Below are positions 42,342-50,384 of a DNA stretch of 64,000 bases, piece after piece. Numbering within the stretch: position 1 is the stretch's first letter; each line of letters begins with the position of its first letter. The stretch covers positions 1 to 64,000 of the forward strand of contig NZ_PVNK01000242.1 of the NCBI RefSeq assembly GCF_002994615.1, given 5' to 3'. This stretch comes from Enhygromyxa salina (lineage in GTDB: Bacteria; Myxococcota_A; Polyangia; Nannocystales; Nannocystaceae). The notes under the pieces are model-generated. The model ran no database searches and had not been told where the DNA came from. It saw only the letters and a program-made list of their open reading frames with translations. The position numbers and the translations under genes were made by a program.

Positions 42342-44273
42342 TTAACGAATCTCGAGGTCGACGATCTGCACAGCCCAGCGAAGGACGAGCTCCGGCAACT
42401 GCGGACCCCGGCGACGAATCACCGGCGACTTCCTCGGGCGCAGCCCTTGCATCGCATATGCATCAATGCTCGAGGCCCTCGAGCTACAGACCAGGTGACC
42501 GAACTCGAGCGGCCGAGGCGTCTCCACCACAACGATCTTCGCGCGCCCGCTGACGAGCCCCACTCCCCCCTCGCCCCCCGGCAGCGCGAGTCCGGCCTCA
42601 GTCGCACCTGCCCGCAGCCCCAGAAGCTCCCGATCGCCGCGCTCGAGCTCGATCCCGGTGGGGACGCGGGCGTTGAGTTGCCACGGGCGCCCGGCGACGT
42701 CGATGTAGATCACGTTGACGAACCAGCGTTGCGCGCGGGGCCAGCGAGACTCGAACTTCAGCCATATCCGAGCTTCGCTAGCCAGCGTCGCGCGCGAGGT
42801 CGACAGCTCCTCATCTTTTCCGACCACTCCCCAACTCCACGCGACGGGGAGCTGCTCGAGGCAGCGACCGCTCGGCTCATCCGCGAGGCCGCGCAGCGCC
42901 GAGAGCAAGCGCTCGCCTCGGGCTCGGTCTTCGAGCAATTCGATCGCCCCCTCGGGCTCGTCGAAGCCGAGCGCCGCGCTCCCCTGTGCCCCCACCACCG
43001 GCCGCAACCAGGCCGAGCTTCGCAGGCGCGCACGCGAAGCCTCGTCCTGCGTCTCCACGTCCACCCGGCGGGCCGCCGCGACCAGCTCGGCGGCGTTCGA
43101 GCGCAGTCGCCCGACATCAACCCCCGCCGCAAACTCGACGCACGCGCGGTTGAGGTCCACCCGCACGACCTCGCCGACCGCCAGCGGCTCCGCAGCCCGG
43201 CCGAGCGCGTGGACCGGACTCGTGACCCCCCACTGATCCCCGAGCTCGACCCCTTGCAGCCCGCCCACGCGCAGCCACGCATGGCTCGGGCTGTCCGGAT
43301 CTTTGACCAGCCCGACCGTGCGCGGCACACGAGCGTCGGCGGTCGAGAACAACAGTCGCTCGCGGGGTCCGGCGAAGCTCACCCACTGCCCCTCGCCAAC
43401 CTCATCGATGACGAGCTGGCGGACCCGACGTGCGACGCCGTCCCAGCTCGCAGGGAGACTGTCTTTACTGTCTTTATCGTCTCCAAGACTCGGGGCTGTG
43501 CCCCGACAACCTCGCTCCGCTCGGCCCCAAGGTCCAGGGAGACTGTCTTTATCGTCTCCAAGACTCGGGGCTGTGCCCCGACAACCTCGCTGCTCCGCGA
43601 GGGTCTCGAGCAAGGCGTGGGTCATGAAGCCAATCTGCCCCTGCTCAACCGTCCGCACGAAGCTCTCGCGCTTGGGCGTCGAGCCAACGAGGCGCACGAT
43701 GTCGGGGTGAGAGTCGACCGCGAGCTCGGCGTGGGTGCGCTCGAAAAATGTTCGGACACACGCGGGCGCAGACACACGCCGCAAGGTATCGGCCGAGCAA
43801 CCTCCGCGAACGAGCTGGCCGGCGTAGCAACAGTCGAGGAGCGCGACCACGCTTCGCTTTGGCTCCGCGAGCACGCTCAGCTTCGCGCTCAGCTCGCAAC
43901 CGAGCACGCCCTCGAAGGACGGCCGACCGTCGGGATCCACGGGCTCGACGCGCCGGCAGGTCACGTAGCCGAACACCTCATCGATGACCGCGGGCAGGTC
44001 CACAAACTGAACCCGGCCGCCGTGGCCGAAGTAGTAGAACACGCAGACGTCGACGTCGTCCGCGCGGCAGCGATCCACCCAGGCCCCGAGCGCTTCCAAG
44101 ATCCCCTCGCGAGTCGCTCGCGCGCCCACGCAACGCTCGATATCGAACGCAAAGCGATCTTCGAGCTCCTGCGCAACTCGGTTCACGGCGTAGTCGACCG
44201 ACAGCTGGTTCTTGCCATCGTCGGCCGGAACAGCGACCAGCAGGGCGCGTCGACGCAGACCTTCGGGTGTCAT
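42342..44273 (-). CDS. Caspase-family (C14) protease, putative PCaspase of the type III-B system
   Basis: 643 aa from ATG 44273. The N-terminal peptidase C14 domain (about 1-290) has catalytic His84 in FYYFGHGG and Cys149 in ALLDCCYAG, both intact; the C-terminal half (about 300-643) matches nothing I recognise. No signal peptide. Between the domains lies a low-complexity insert made of two copies of RGCRGTAPSLGDDKDS, encoded by a 49-bp direct repeat, which may be an exposed loop suited to proteolytic activation. Divergent from the kinase gene and near a CHAT-SAVED protease. In the related Haliangium type III-B system a caspase is cleaved and activated by SAVED-CHAT. The role here is inferred. 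Confidence 0.9.
   Translation of the reverse strand: MTPEGLRRRALLVAVPADDGKNQLSVDYAVNRVAQELEDRFAFDIERCVGARATREGILEALGAWVDRCRADDVDVCVFYYFGHGGRVQFVDLPAVIDEVFGYVTCRRVEPVDPDGRPSFEGVLGCELSAKLSVLAEPKRSVVALLDCCYAGQLVRGGCSADTLRRVSAPACVRTFFERTHAELAVDSHPDIVRLVGSTPKRESFVRTVEQGQIGFMTHALLETLAEQRGCRGTAPSLGDDKDSLPGPWGRAERGCRGTAPSLGDDKDSKDSLPASWDGVARRVRQLVIDEVGEGQWVSFAGPRERLLFSTADARVPRTVGLVKDPDSPSHAWLRVGGLQGVELGDQWGVTSPVHALGRAAEPLAVGEVVRVDLNRACVEFAAGVDVGRLRSNAAELVAAARRVDVETQDEASRARLRSSAWLRPVVGAQGSAALGFDEPEGAIELLEDRARGERLLSALRGLADEPSGRCLEQLPVAWSWGVVGKDEELSTSRATLASEARIWLKFESRWPRAQRWFVNVIYIDVAGRPWQLNARVPTGIELERGDRELLGLRAGATEAGLALPGGEGGVGLVSGRAKIVVVETPRPLEFGHLVCSSRASSIDAYAMQGLRPRKSPVIRRRGPQLPELVLRWAVQIVDLEIR
43468..43591. 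repeat. 49-bp direct repeat with hairpin inside the caspase gene
   Basis: Identical 49-bp copies at 43468-43516 and 43543-43591, offset 75 bp so the frame is kept (25 codons). Each carries the hairpin CGGGGC-TGT-GCCCCG. It looks like an intergenic-type repeat captured in frame in the interdomain linker (residues about 228-269). Confidence 0.85.
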
Positions 44274-44430
44274 GGGACCGCAGTGAGCGCTCGCCCACGA
44301 TCGATCGCAAAAAAATTCGACGGGCCCTCGATCTAAACCGGCCTTCCCCTCACTCCCCCCGACGATGACGGATACCAGCAGCCGTCTTTCGATTGTTAGG
44401 CTCCCCCGACCGAAGCAGTCGAAGCCGACG
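44274..44430. promoter_or_regulatory. Divergent promoter region of caspase and kinase genes with T-tract/GATCG motif
   Basis: On the caspase strand: GAA-T7 (44309-44315) then GCGATCGATCGTGGGCG, 35 nt before ATG 44273, with TTTAGAT further upstream. On the kinase strand: TAGGCT about 28 nt before ATG 44431. The T-tract plus GATCG part recurs before the CHAT-SAVED gene. Confidence 0.45.
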
Positions 44431-47061
44431 ATGACCACTGACGAGGCCCACGACGACACCCCCGCCGACGACTGGGACGATACCGATGTGCCCGAGGGCG
44501 AGGAGCTCGAGGAGCTCGAGCGGCTCCGGGCCAAGCTCGGCCTGGCCAACGGCGCGCCACGACGAGTGATCGACGGTCGCTACGAGATCCTTGGCCGCCA
44601 AGGCCAAGGCGGGATGGGCGTGGTCTATCAGGCTCACGACAGGCGCCTCGACCGAGACGTCGCCCTCAAGCTCGTGCGCTCACGGCCTTTTCGTGACGAA
44701 GATCGCCTCCGTGAGCGGCTCGCGCGTGAGGCCAAGGCCCTCGCCAAGCTCGACGGCCATGATCATGTCGTCGGCGTCTACGACGTCGGGCGCCACCAGG
44801 ATCGTATCTACTTCACGATGCCCTACGTTCAGGGGCTCAACCTGCGTCAGTGGCAAGATGAGGCGCCCCGACAGGTCGACGAGCTCATCGACGTCTACCT
44901 GCAGGCGGCCCGCGGCCTCTCGGCGGCGCACGAGCTCGGGATCGTCCACCGTGACTTCAAGCCCGGCAACGTGTTGGTGCGCGCGACGGACCACCGGATC
45001 CTGGTCGCGGACTTCGGCATCGCCGAGGCCGTCAGCAAGTTCGACACGCCGCCCGAGGGACTCGAGGCGGTGCCCGACGAAGCTCAGCGTCTGACCGCGA
45101 GCGGCGCGGTGCTCGGAACCCTGCCCTACGTCGCCCCAGAGCGCCTGCCGACCCTCGACCAGGCGCCAGTGCGCGGCGTCCCGGCCAGCGATCAATTCAG
45201 CTACTGCGTCGCGCTGTGGGAGGCGCTCGCCGGCGAGCTGCCCTTTGACGCCCGCACGCCTGCGCAGATGCTCGAGGCCATCGAGCGCGGGCCAAGCGGT
45301 GAGGGCCGGATCCCGGTCTGGCTCCGCTCGATCCTTCGACGCGGGTTGCGGCGCGACCCCGACGCGCGCTTCCCCACCATGGCAGCGTTGATCCGAGCGA
45401 TCGAGCGCCGCCGACATCGCCGGCGCAGACGGGTGATCTTCGCTGCGAGCGTGATGCTCTTCATCGCGCTCTTCGTCAGCGGGTTCGTGGCCTGGACCCG
45501 CGCGCACGCCCCCTTGGAGACCCGGGTCGCGTGCTCGGTCTTCTCCGACTCGGCGGCGCGAGTGTGGAGCGACTCGCGGCGGCAGGCGCTCCTCGACCGC
45601 CGGGACGACGGGCCCGAGACCATCGACCACGTGATCGCGCAGCTCGACGCCCTGATGGAGCGGTGGGTCGAAACCGGCGAGCGAGGCTGTGTCGACGGCT
45701 ACACGTCGGCGGAGGCAGCCACCGAGATCGAGTGTCTCGAGCAGTGGCTGCGGGTGGCCGAGGACTCCATCGCGCTGTTGGTCGAAGTTGACGATGTCAC
45801 CGCAGCCCCGCGCGCGGGCGAGGTCGTCGACAGGCTGCTGCCGCCCTCGCTCGATTTTTGCGCCTTCACACCGCCGCCGGTCGTCGACGCCGAGCTGTGG
45901 CGACTCACCCAAGCGACCCGCGCGGCCGCGCTCCTCGGTGCAGGGGAGCAGGCCCTCGCCCTCGCCGATCGAGCCCTCGAGCGCGCCACGACGCTGGCCG
46001 ACGCTCGCGCCCACACGGCAAACTTCGCCGAGGCCTACTCCGCCCGCGCCGAGGCCTTCTCCCGCCAGCGCCAATACCAAGCCGCGCTCCACGACTTCGA
46101 AGACGCCGACGTCCACGCTCACCTCAGCGGATACCGCGAACGCGAGATCTCAAACCAGGCGCTATGGGCCAAGGTCCGGTCTCTGTCCGGAGCTGCGCTC
46201 GACTACGCCAAGGCCCTCGAGGATCTCGAACGCAAGCGCAAGCTGATCCTCGCGGTCGGCTCCGGCCCGCTGCGCACCCGCCTCGAGGCCGAGCTCGAGG
46301 ACGCGGCCGGCTTCGTCGAGTATCGACGCGACGCCTATCCCGAAGCCCTCGCGCACCACCAGCGCGCCCGCGAGCTCCTCGCGCAGCTCGACGATCCCGT
46401 GTTGCTGGCCACGACGCTCAACAACCTCGGCGCCGCCCATCAGATGCTCGACCAGCTAGACGAGGCCCGAGCCTCGTACACGCGCGCGCGCCAGACCCTG
46501 GCTGCCGCTGGTGTCCCGCCTGGTCACTCGACCGCGGTCGAGGTCGAGCTCAACCTCGGGATTTTGGACGTCGAGCTCGATCGATCCACGGGCTTCGATC
46601 ACCTCGCCTCCGTGGCACGACTCAGCAGCGGCCCGCGCCAGCTCCAGGCCCTCGACCAGGCGCTGACGCTCGCGGTCAACCTCGGCGATGAGCCCCGCAT
46701 GCGCGAGTACGCCGAGGAGCTGCTCGCCAAGCTCTCGTCGCAGCCGCTGACCTCCGCGTCGCAGGCGCGAGCCAAGTTCGACGTCGCGACGGCCTTCGTT
46801 CACCTCGGCGACCCCCGCGGGGACGAGTTGTTCGCGACGATCGACACCTTGCCGCCCGAGCTCGTGTCCCCTGCCCTGGGCCTCCGCCTGCGCCGCAGTC
46901 ACGTCCGCGCGCTCGAACGGCGGGAGCGCTGCGCCGACGCGGCCGTGGTCCTCGCCGGCGTCGACGACTACGCCCGGCGGCATGGCCTCGTCGACCCAGA
47001 GTTCCGTGAATGGCGAACAAAGCGCGAGACCGCGGCATGCGAGCTCGCGCCCTTCCAATAA
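44431..47061 (+). CDS. Hanks-type Ser/Thr protein kinase with membrane helix and TPR domain
   Basis: 876 aa from ATG 44431 (a second ATG at 44365 adds 22 residues, but the -10-like TAGGCT lies between them). The kinase domain (about 51-345) is complete: glycine loop GRQGQGGMGVVY, Lys80, HRDFKPGN with Asp175, and DFG 194-196. One membrane helix (about 374-393), then a 480-residue TPR-like region outside the cytoplasmic kinase. The layout is common in myxobacteria. It is the first gene of a rightward run with the small protein, sigma factor and CHAT-SAVED genes. It may phosphorylate the sigma factor or be cleaved by the caspase; both are hypotheses. Confidence 0.9.
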   Translation: MTTDEAHDDTPADDWDDTDVPEGEELEELERLRAKLGLANGAPRRVIDGRYEILGRQGQGGMGVVYQAHDRRLDRDVALKLVRSRPFRDEDRLRERLAREAKALAKLDGHDHVVGVYDVGRHQDRIYFTMPYVQGLNLRQWQDEAPRQVDELIDVYLQAARGLSAAHELGIVHRDFKPGNVLVRATDHRILVADFGIAEAVSKFDTPPEGLEAVPDEAQRLTASGAVLGTLPYVAPERLPTLDQAPVRGVPASDQFSYCVALWEALAGELPFDARTPAQMLEAIERGPSGEGRIPVWLRSILRRGLRRDPDARFPTMAALIRAIERRRHRRRRRVIFAASVMLFIALFVSGFVAWTRAHAPLETRVACSVFSDSAARVWSDSRRQALLDRRDDGPETIDHVIAQLDALMERWVETGERGCVDGYTSAEAATEIECLEQWLRVAEDSIALLVEVDDVTAAPRAGEVVDRLLPPSLDFCAFTPPPVVDAELWRLTQATRAAALLGAGEQALALADRALERATTLADARAHTANFAEAYSARAEAFSRQRQYQAALHDFEDADVHAHLSGYREREISNQALWAKVRSLSGAALDYAKALEDLERKRKLILAVGSGPLRTRLEAELEDAAGFVEYRRDAYPEALAHHQRARELLAQLDDPVLLATTLNNLGAAHQMLDQLDEARASYTRARQTLAAAGVPPGHSTAVEVELNLGILDVELDRSTGFDHLASVARLSSGPRQLQALDQALTLAVNLGDEPRMREYAEELLAKLSSQPLTSASQARAKFDVATAFVHLGDPRGDELFATIDTLPPELVSPALGLRLRRSHVRALERRERCADAAVVLAGVDDYARRHGLVDPEFREWRTKRETAACELAPFQ

Positions 47062-47129
47062 CAACAGCACTAGCAGCAGTAGCTCGCTCGCGCGCTCAAT
47101 GGGCGCGGGCTCGAAAGGACAAGCGAATC

Positions 47130-47519
47130 ATGCAATACCTCCTCGTTGAAGATGAGACGACGGTCGAGCTCACCGGATACCTCGACGGCAGCGACAACCT
47201 TCAATTTCGTCACTCCACACACAACCTGACCGACAACGGTGATGCCCTCCAAGCCGAAGATCGGGGCACGAGCATCCGCATCAAGCTCATGGACTTCGTC
47301 GACGGCAGCACCACCTGGCAGATCAGCGCCGAGCACGAGGACCCGACCGGCACGATCAACTGGAGCCGCGGCACGGACCACGCCTACTACGACTTCAGCG
47401 TGTACATGACCGACTTTCAGGGCGTCACGATCACCGGGACCGCCGCGGAGACCAAGGAGAAGGTCATCGACATCAAGACCAAGCCGGAGGGCTCGCTCCC
47501 CGACGACGCGCTACCCTGA
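47130..47519 (+). CDS. Small beta-rich protein of unknown function in the caspase/sigma cluster
   Basis: 129 aa from ATG 47130, which has AAAGGA at the right distance. It is predicted mostly beta strand (MQYLLVEDETTVELTGYLDG; STTWQISAEHEDPTGTINWSRG; YYDFSVYMTDFQGVTITG), with no Cys pair, signal peptide or membrane segment, and a charged C-terminal tail KVIDIKTKPEGSLPDDALP. No family recognised. Lying between kinase and sigma-factor genes, it could be an inhibitor or anti-sigma-like partner that is a protease substrate. Confidence 0.75.
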   Translation: MQYLLVEDETTVELTGYLDGSDNLQFRHSTHNLTDNGDALQAEDRGTSIRIKLMDFVDGSTTWQISAEHEDPTGTINWSRGTDHAYYDFSVYMTDFQGVTITGTAAETKEKVIDIKTKPEGSLPDDALP

Positions 47520-47564
47520 GTCGGTATATCCGACCGTGACCAAAGATGGTAGACAAGCTCTGTG

Positions 47565-48245
47565 ATGAGCGCGACCGCACCTGAGCCCGATCGCCGAGAC
47601 CCCCGGCGCACCCGTGACGAGATCGACCACGAGCTGTTCACCGCCTGGCGTGGAGGCGATCGGCGCGCGGGCAACAAACTGGTTAATCACTACTTTTCAC
47701 GGGTGCGCCTGTACTTCGTCGCTCGGGCGGCGGGTGAGCATGAAGATCTCATCCAGGAGACCTTCATGCGCCTGCAGGCCAAACAGGCCAACTACGCCAA
47801 CGGGTCGTTCCGCGCGTACTTGTTCGGGATCGCCCGGCTCGTGTTCTTCGAGTTCCTGCACCATCGTTACCGCCTGCGCGAGATCGACCCCTGGACCGAC
47901 TCGCTGAGCGTGATCTCCAAGGGCAGCTTCTCGTCGCGGCTCGCTGCGCGCGAGGACCACCGGCTGCTCCTCGACGCGCTCGGCATGCTCTCGCTCGAAG
48001 ACCAGGATCTGCTCGAGCTTCATTACTGGCAGCGGCTCACGGGGCGCGAACTCGCGCTCGTGTTCGGCGTGGGTGAGCCAACCATCCGCAGCCGGCTGGG
48101 CGCGGCGCGCAAGCGGCTAATCGCGCGCTTCTCGGAGGCCGCCGGAAAGCCGCACACCAACGAATACCGCTTCGAGGACCTCGAGGCGTGGCTCATCGAG
48201 TTGCGGGCCCTGCTCAAGCGGCCCACCGACACCAGCGATGAGTGA
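47565..48245 (+). CDS. ECF-type RNA polymerase sigma factor
   Basis: 226 aa. Region 2 (about 22-95: AWRGGDRRAGNKLVNHYFSRVRLYFVA..HEDLIQETFMRLQ) and region 4 (about 138-185: LSLEDQDLLELHYWQRLTGRELALVFGVGEPTIRSRLGAARKRLI) are typical of ECF sigma factors; a C-terminal extension of about 40 residues follows. ATG 47565 is preferred to the GTG one codon upstream. No recognisable anti-sigma gene lies next to it, but the 129-aa gene is 45 bp upstream. ECF sigma factors co-encoded with SAVED proteases are known in type III systems (CalpL-CalpT-CalpS), where proteolysis frees the sigma factor. Confidence 0.93.
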   Translation: MSATAPEPDRRDPRRTRDEIDHELFTAWRGGDRRAGNKLVNHYFSRVRLYFVARAAGEHEDLIQETFMRLQAKQANYANGSFRAYLFGIARLVFFEFLHHRYRLREIDPWTDSLSVISKGSFSSRLAAREDHRLLLDALGMLSLEDQDLLELHYWQRLTGRELALVFGVGEPTIRSRLGAARKRLIARFSEAAGKPHTNEYRFEDLEAWLIELRALLKRPTDTSDE

Positions 48246-48297
48246 TTTTTTTTGATCGCGCCTCGATCGTTCGGGGCGCTGGCAACACAGCGTGGGC
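48246..48297 (+). promoter_or_regulatory. T-tract/GATCG upstream element of the CHAT-SAVED gene
   Basis: T8 at 48246-48253 directly after the sigma-factor stop, then GATCGCGCC and CGATCGTTCGGGGCGCTGG. It resembles the caspase upstream element (GAA-T7-GCGATCGATCGTGGGCG) in order and orientation. No GC hairpin precedes the T-run, so it is not a normal terminator. Confidence 0.4.
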
Positions 48298-49566
48298 ATG
48301 CCGAGCCCACCCGAATCGCTTCGCGTCCTCTTCGTCTCCGCCAACCCCGACCGGGACATCAGCTCTGAAGCAGAGCTCAAACGTGTCCGCTCGATGCTCG
48401 ATGGGATACCGGGCATCGACCTCCAGCCGGTGCTTTGCGCGACGATCGATGATCTTCAAAATGAGCTCATCAAGCGCGACTTCGACTTCGTGCACTTGGT
48501 CGCGCACGGCGCAACGGACGCGGTCACCCTCGAAGACGCGGGCGATCTGTGGGGCGAAGACGTGCCCGCGAGCATGGTCGTCGACTTGCTGCGTGACCAC
48601 AGGTCGTTGAAGTGCGTCGTTCTCAACACCTGCAACTCTGCGAGTTGGATCACCGAGCCGCTCGGTCCTGCGTTGGTCGCGATGCGGGGCCCGATCGGCG
48701 ACGACGCCGCGCTCGAATTCAGCGACGCGTTCTACCGCTCCGTCGCCGCGGGCCGTCCGCTGGACTTCGCCCTCGACCAGGGCAAGAAACGAGCGGAGCG
48801 AAAGGCGCCCCACGCCAACTTCCAGCCAGAGTTCTGGCCCGAGTGCTTTGGTGTCATCGGCATCCGCTCGTACCCGCGCTTCAAGAAGGACAGTCATACC
48901 CGCTGCCACTTCTTTTGTGATCTCGAGGCTCACTTCCCGCAGGACGGCGAGCCCGACTGGGCGGCCGCCGTGGCGCAGGTGACCGAGTTCCTCGAGGGTG
49001 ACGAGCTCCGCGCGCAGCTCAACCGCCAAGCCTGTCAGATCAACCTCGACTGCCCGATGGCGATCGCGCTGCTGGCCGGGCGCTTGCTCGGCCCGCACGC
49101 GAAGGTCTATCCCCTTCAAAGTCGGCCAGTTCGAGCGCTGTGGAAGCCAAACCACGCCCTGCCCATGCCCGACAGCTCACCGTGGCAGGTCACCGAACAC
49201 CCGTCCATCGGCGCGCGCAAGATGGCCGTGTCGATCTCGGTTGCCGCCGACACCCAGGCCCTAGTCGGGGCCCACCTCGACGCGATCGGTGAGCCTGTTC
49301 ACTGGGTCGACTTTCGTCCCCTCGGAGGTACGCATCAACACGCGATCCGAGACCCCGACCACGCCAACGCGCTCGCGTTGACCCTGGCCCAGGAGCTGTC
49401 ACGGCGCCGGATCGAGGATGACTTCAATGAGGTCGACTTGTTCTTCGCCGCGCCGGGTGCGTTCATGTTTTTGCTCGGGCAGCAAGGAGCGCAGCTCGGC
49501 CGGCTCAACCTTCATCACAAGATCCACGGGCAGGACCGCTATGTACCGAGTTTTTGCAGCAAGTGA
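48298..49566 (+). CDS. CHAT protease-SAVED sensor fusion (SAVED-CHAT effector)
   Basis: 422 aa from ATG 48298. The N-terminal CHAT caspase-like domain (about 1-190) has His70 in FVHLVAHGA and Cys112 in VVLNTCNSA, the catalytic pair. The C-terminal half (about 240-422) fits a SAVED domain: MAVSISVAADTQALV, ANALALTLAQEL, VDLFFAAPGAFMFLLGQ, and a final LNLHHK..YVPSF. SAVED binds cyclic oligonucleotides made by Cas10 or CBASS cyclases; in Haliangium, cA3 makes SAVED-CHAT oligomerise and cleave a caspase. The adjacent Cas10 with GGDD is the likely signal source. Effector of the type III-B system with high likelihood. Confidence 0.9.
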   Translation: MPSPPESLRVLFVSANPDRDISSEAELKRVRSMLDGIPGIDLQPVLCATIDDLQNELIKRDFDFVHLVAHGATDAVTLEDAGDLWGEDVPASMVVDLLRDHRSLKCVVLNTCNSASWITEPLGPALVAMRGPIGDDAALEFSDAFYRSVAAGRPLDFALDQGKKRAERKAPHANFQPEFWPECFGVIGIRSYPRFKKDSHTRCHFFCDLEAHFPQDGEPDWAAAVAQVTEFLEGDELRAQLNRQACQINLDCPMAIALLAGRLLGPHAKVYPLQSRPVRALWKPNHALPMPDSSPWQVTEHPSIGARKMAVSISVAADTQALVGAHLDAIGEPVHWVDFRPLGGTHQHAIRDPDHANALALTLAQELSRRRIEDDFNEVDLFFAAPGAFMFLLGQQGAQLGRLNLHHKIHGQDRYVPSFCSK

Positions 49567-49604
49567 TCGATCGAATTGCTGCCTGCGATCACTCCCAGGA
49601 TGCC

Positions 49605-50384
49605 ATGCCTGACGCCTTCCCATTGCCCGAGCTTGCCGCCGTCGACGAACGGGGCCAAGGCGTCGTTCTGGGCGTGTTCGGGAGCTGGACTCCGAGCCTC
49701 GAGCTTGCGCTGCCGATCGCGGAGCGAGTCCGCGTGGCGTTGATGCGCGCGAGCGACTCGAGGGTTCCGTGGCAGATTTGTGGCAAGGACGAGCACGGGC
49801 GGCCTCGGCGAGGTCATGAGCACCTCTATGTCCTGCCCTTCAGCAGCGCTGGAGGGGCGCGGATCGACCGGGTCCTGCTGTGGGCAGACAAGGGGCTCGA
49901 AGACTCGACCCTCGCCGTCGTCGAGCGACTCGCTGACCGAGGAGGATGGGTGCAGCTGCGAGGGCGCGAGCGGCTGCGGCTCGAGCTGCTTGGGGTTGGG
50001 GCACCTGAGGTGATCGCGCCCACGGTCCCGCGCGGGGTCCTGGGTCCGGCCCGGATCTGGCGCAGCGCGACCAGCTTTGTTCCGCCCCGCTTCACCAAGG
50101 TGCGAGGGGGGCGTGTGATCGACACCGCGCAGGAGCAGGTCCTGCGCCTCGCTAGCGAGGTCTTGGGTCTGGCCCCGGTGGGGATCTCGGCCCTGGAGCG
50201 GGAAGACGGGGAGTGGCGGGGGTTTCGTCAGCGTCGGGTCAAGGATCCGCGGTCGCCCAGGCGGGCAGCGGGCGGCTGGGTGTTGCGCTTTTCGGCGCCG
50301 GTGCGTGGGCCTGTTGTGTTGGGGTACGGGGCTCACTATGGGCTTGGGCGCTTCGAGGCTGAGCCAGGAGATGAACGACGATGA
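49605..50384 (+). CDS. Csb2-like Cas6 family crRNA-processing protein
   Basis: 259 aa from ATG 49605. GHEHLYVLPFSSAGGARIDRVLLWADKGL and the C-terminal VRGPVVLGYGAHYGLGRF resemble the second half of Csb2 (GSU0054), the Cas5-Cas6 fusion of type I-G (formerly I-U); TSFVPPRFTK also fits. The first, Cas5-like half of Csb2 is absent, so this looks like a stand-alone Cas6. The glycine-rich end is the RNA-binding loop; the invariant catalytic His cannot be fixed by eye. Stop overlaps cmr1 in ATGA. It probably cuts pre-crRNA for this Cmr complex. Confidence 0.75.
   Translation: MPDAFPLPELAAVDERGQGVVLGVFGSWTPSLELALPIAERVRVALMRASDSRVPWQICGKDEHGRPRRGHEHLYVLPFSSAGGARIDRVLLWADKGLEDSTLAVVERLADRGGWVQLRGRERLRLELLGVGAPEVIAPTVPRGVLGPARIWRSATSFVPPRFTKVRGGRVIDTAQEQVLRLASEVLGLAPVGISALEREDGEWRGFRQRRVKDPRSPRRAAGGWVLRFSAPVRGPVVLGYGAHYGLGRFEAEPGDERR

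Noticed and set aside
48246-48253. T8 run as a rho-independent terminator of the sigma-factor gene
   Set aside because: No GC hairpin precedes it. It fits better as part of an upstream element of the CHAT-SAVED gene.
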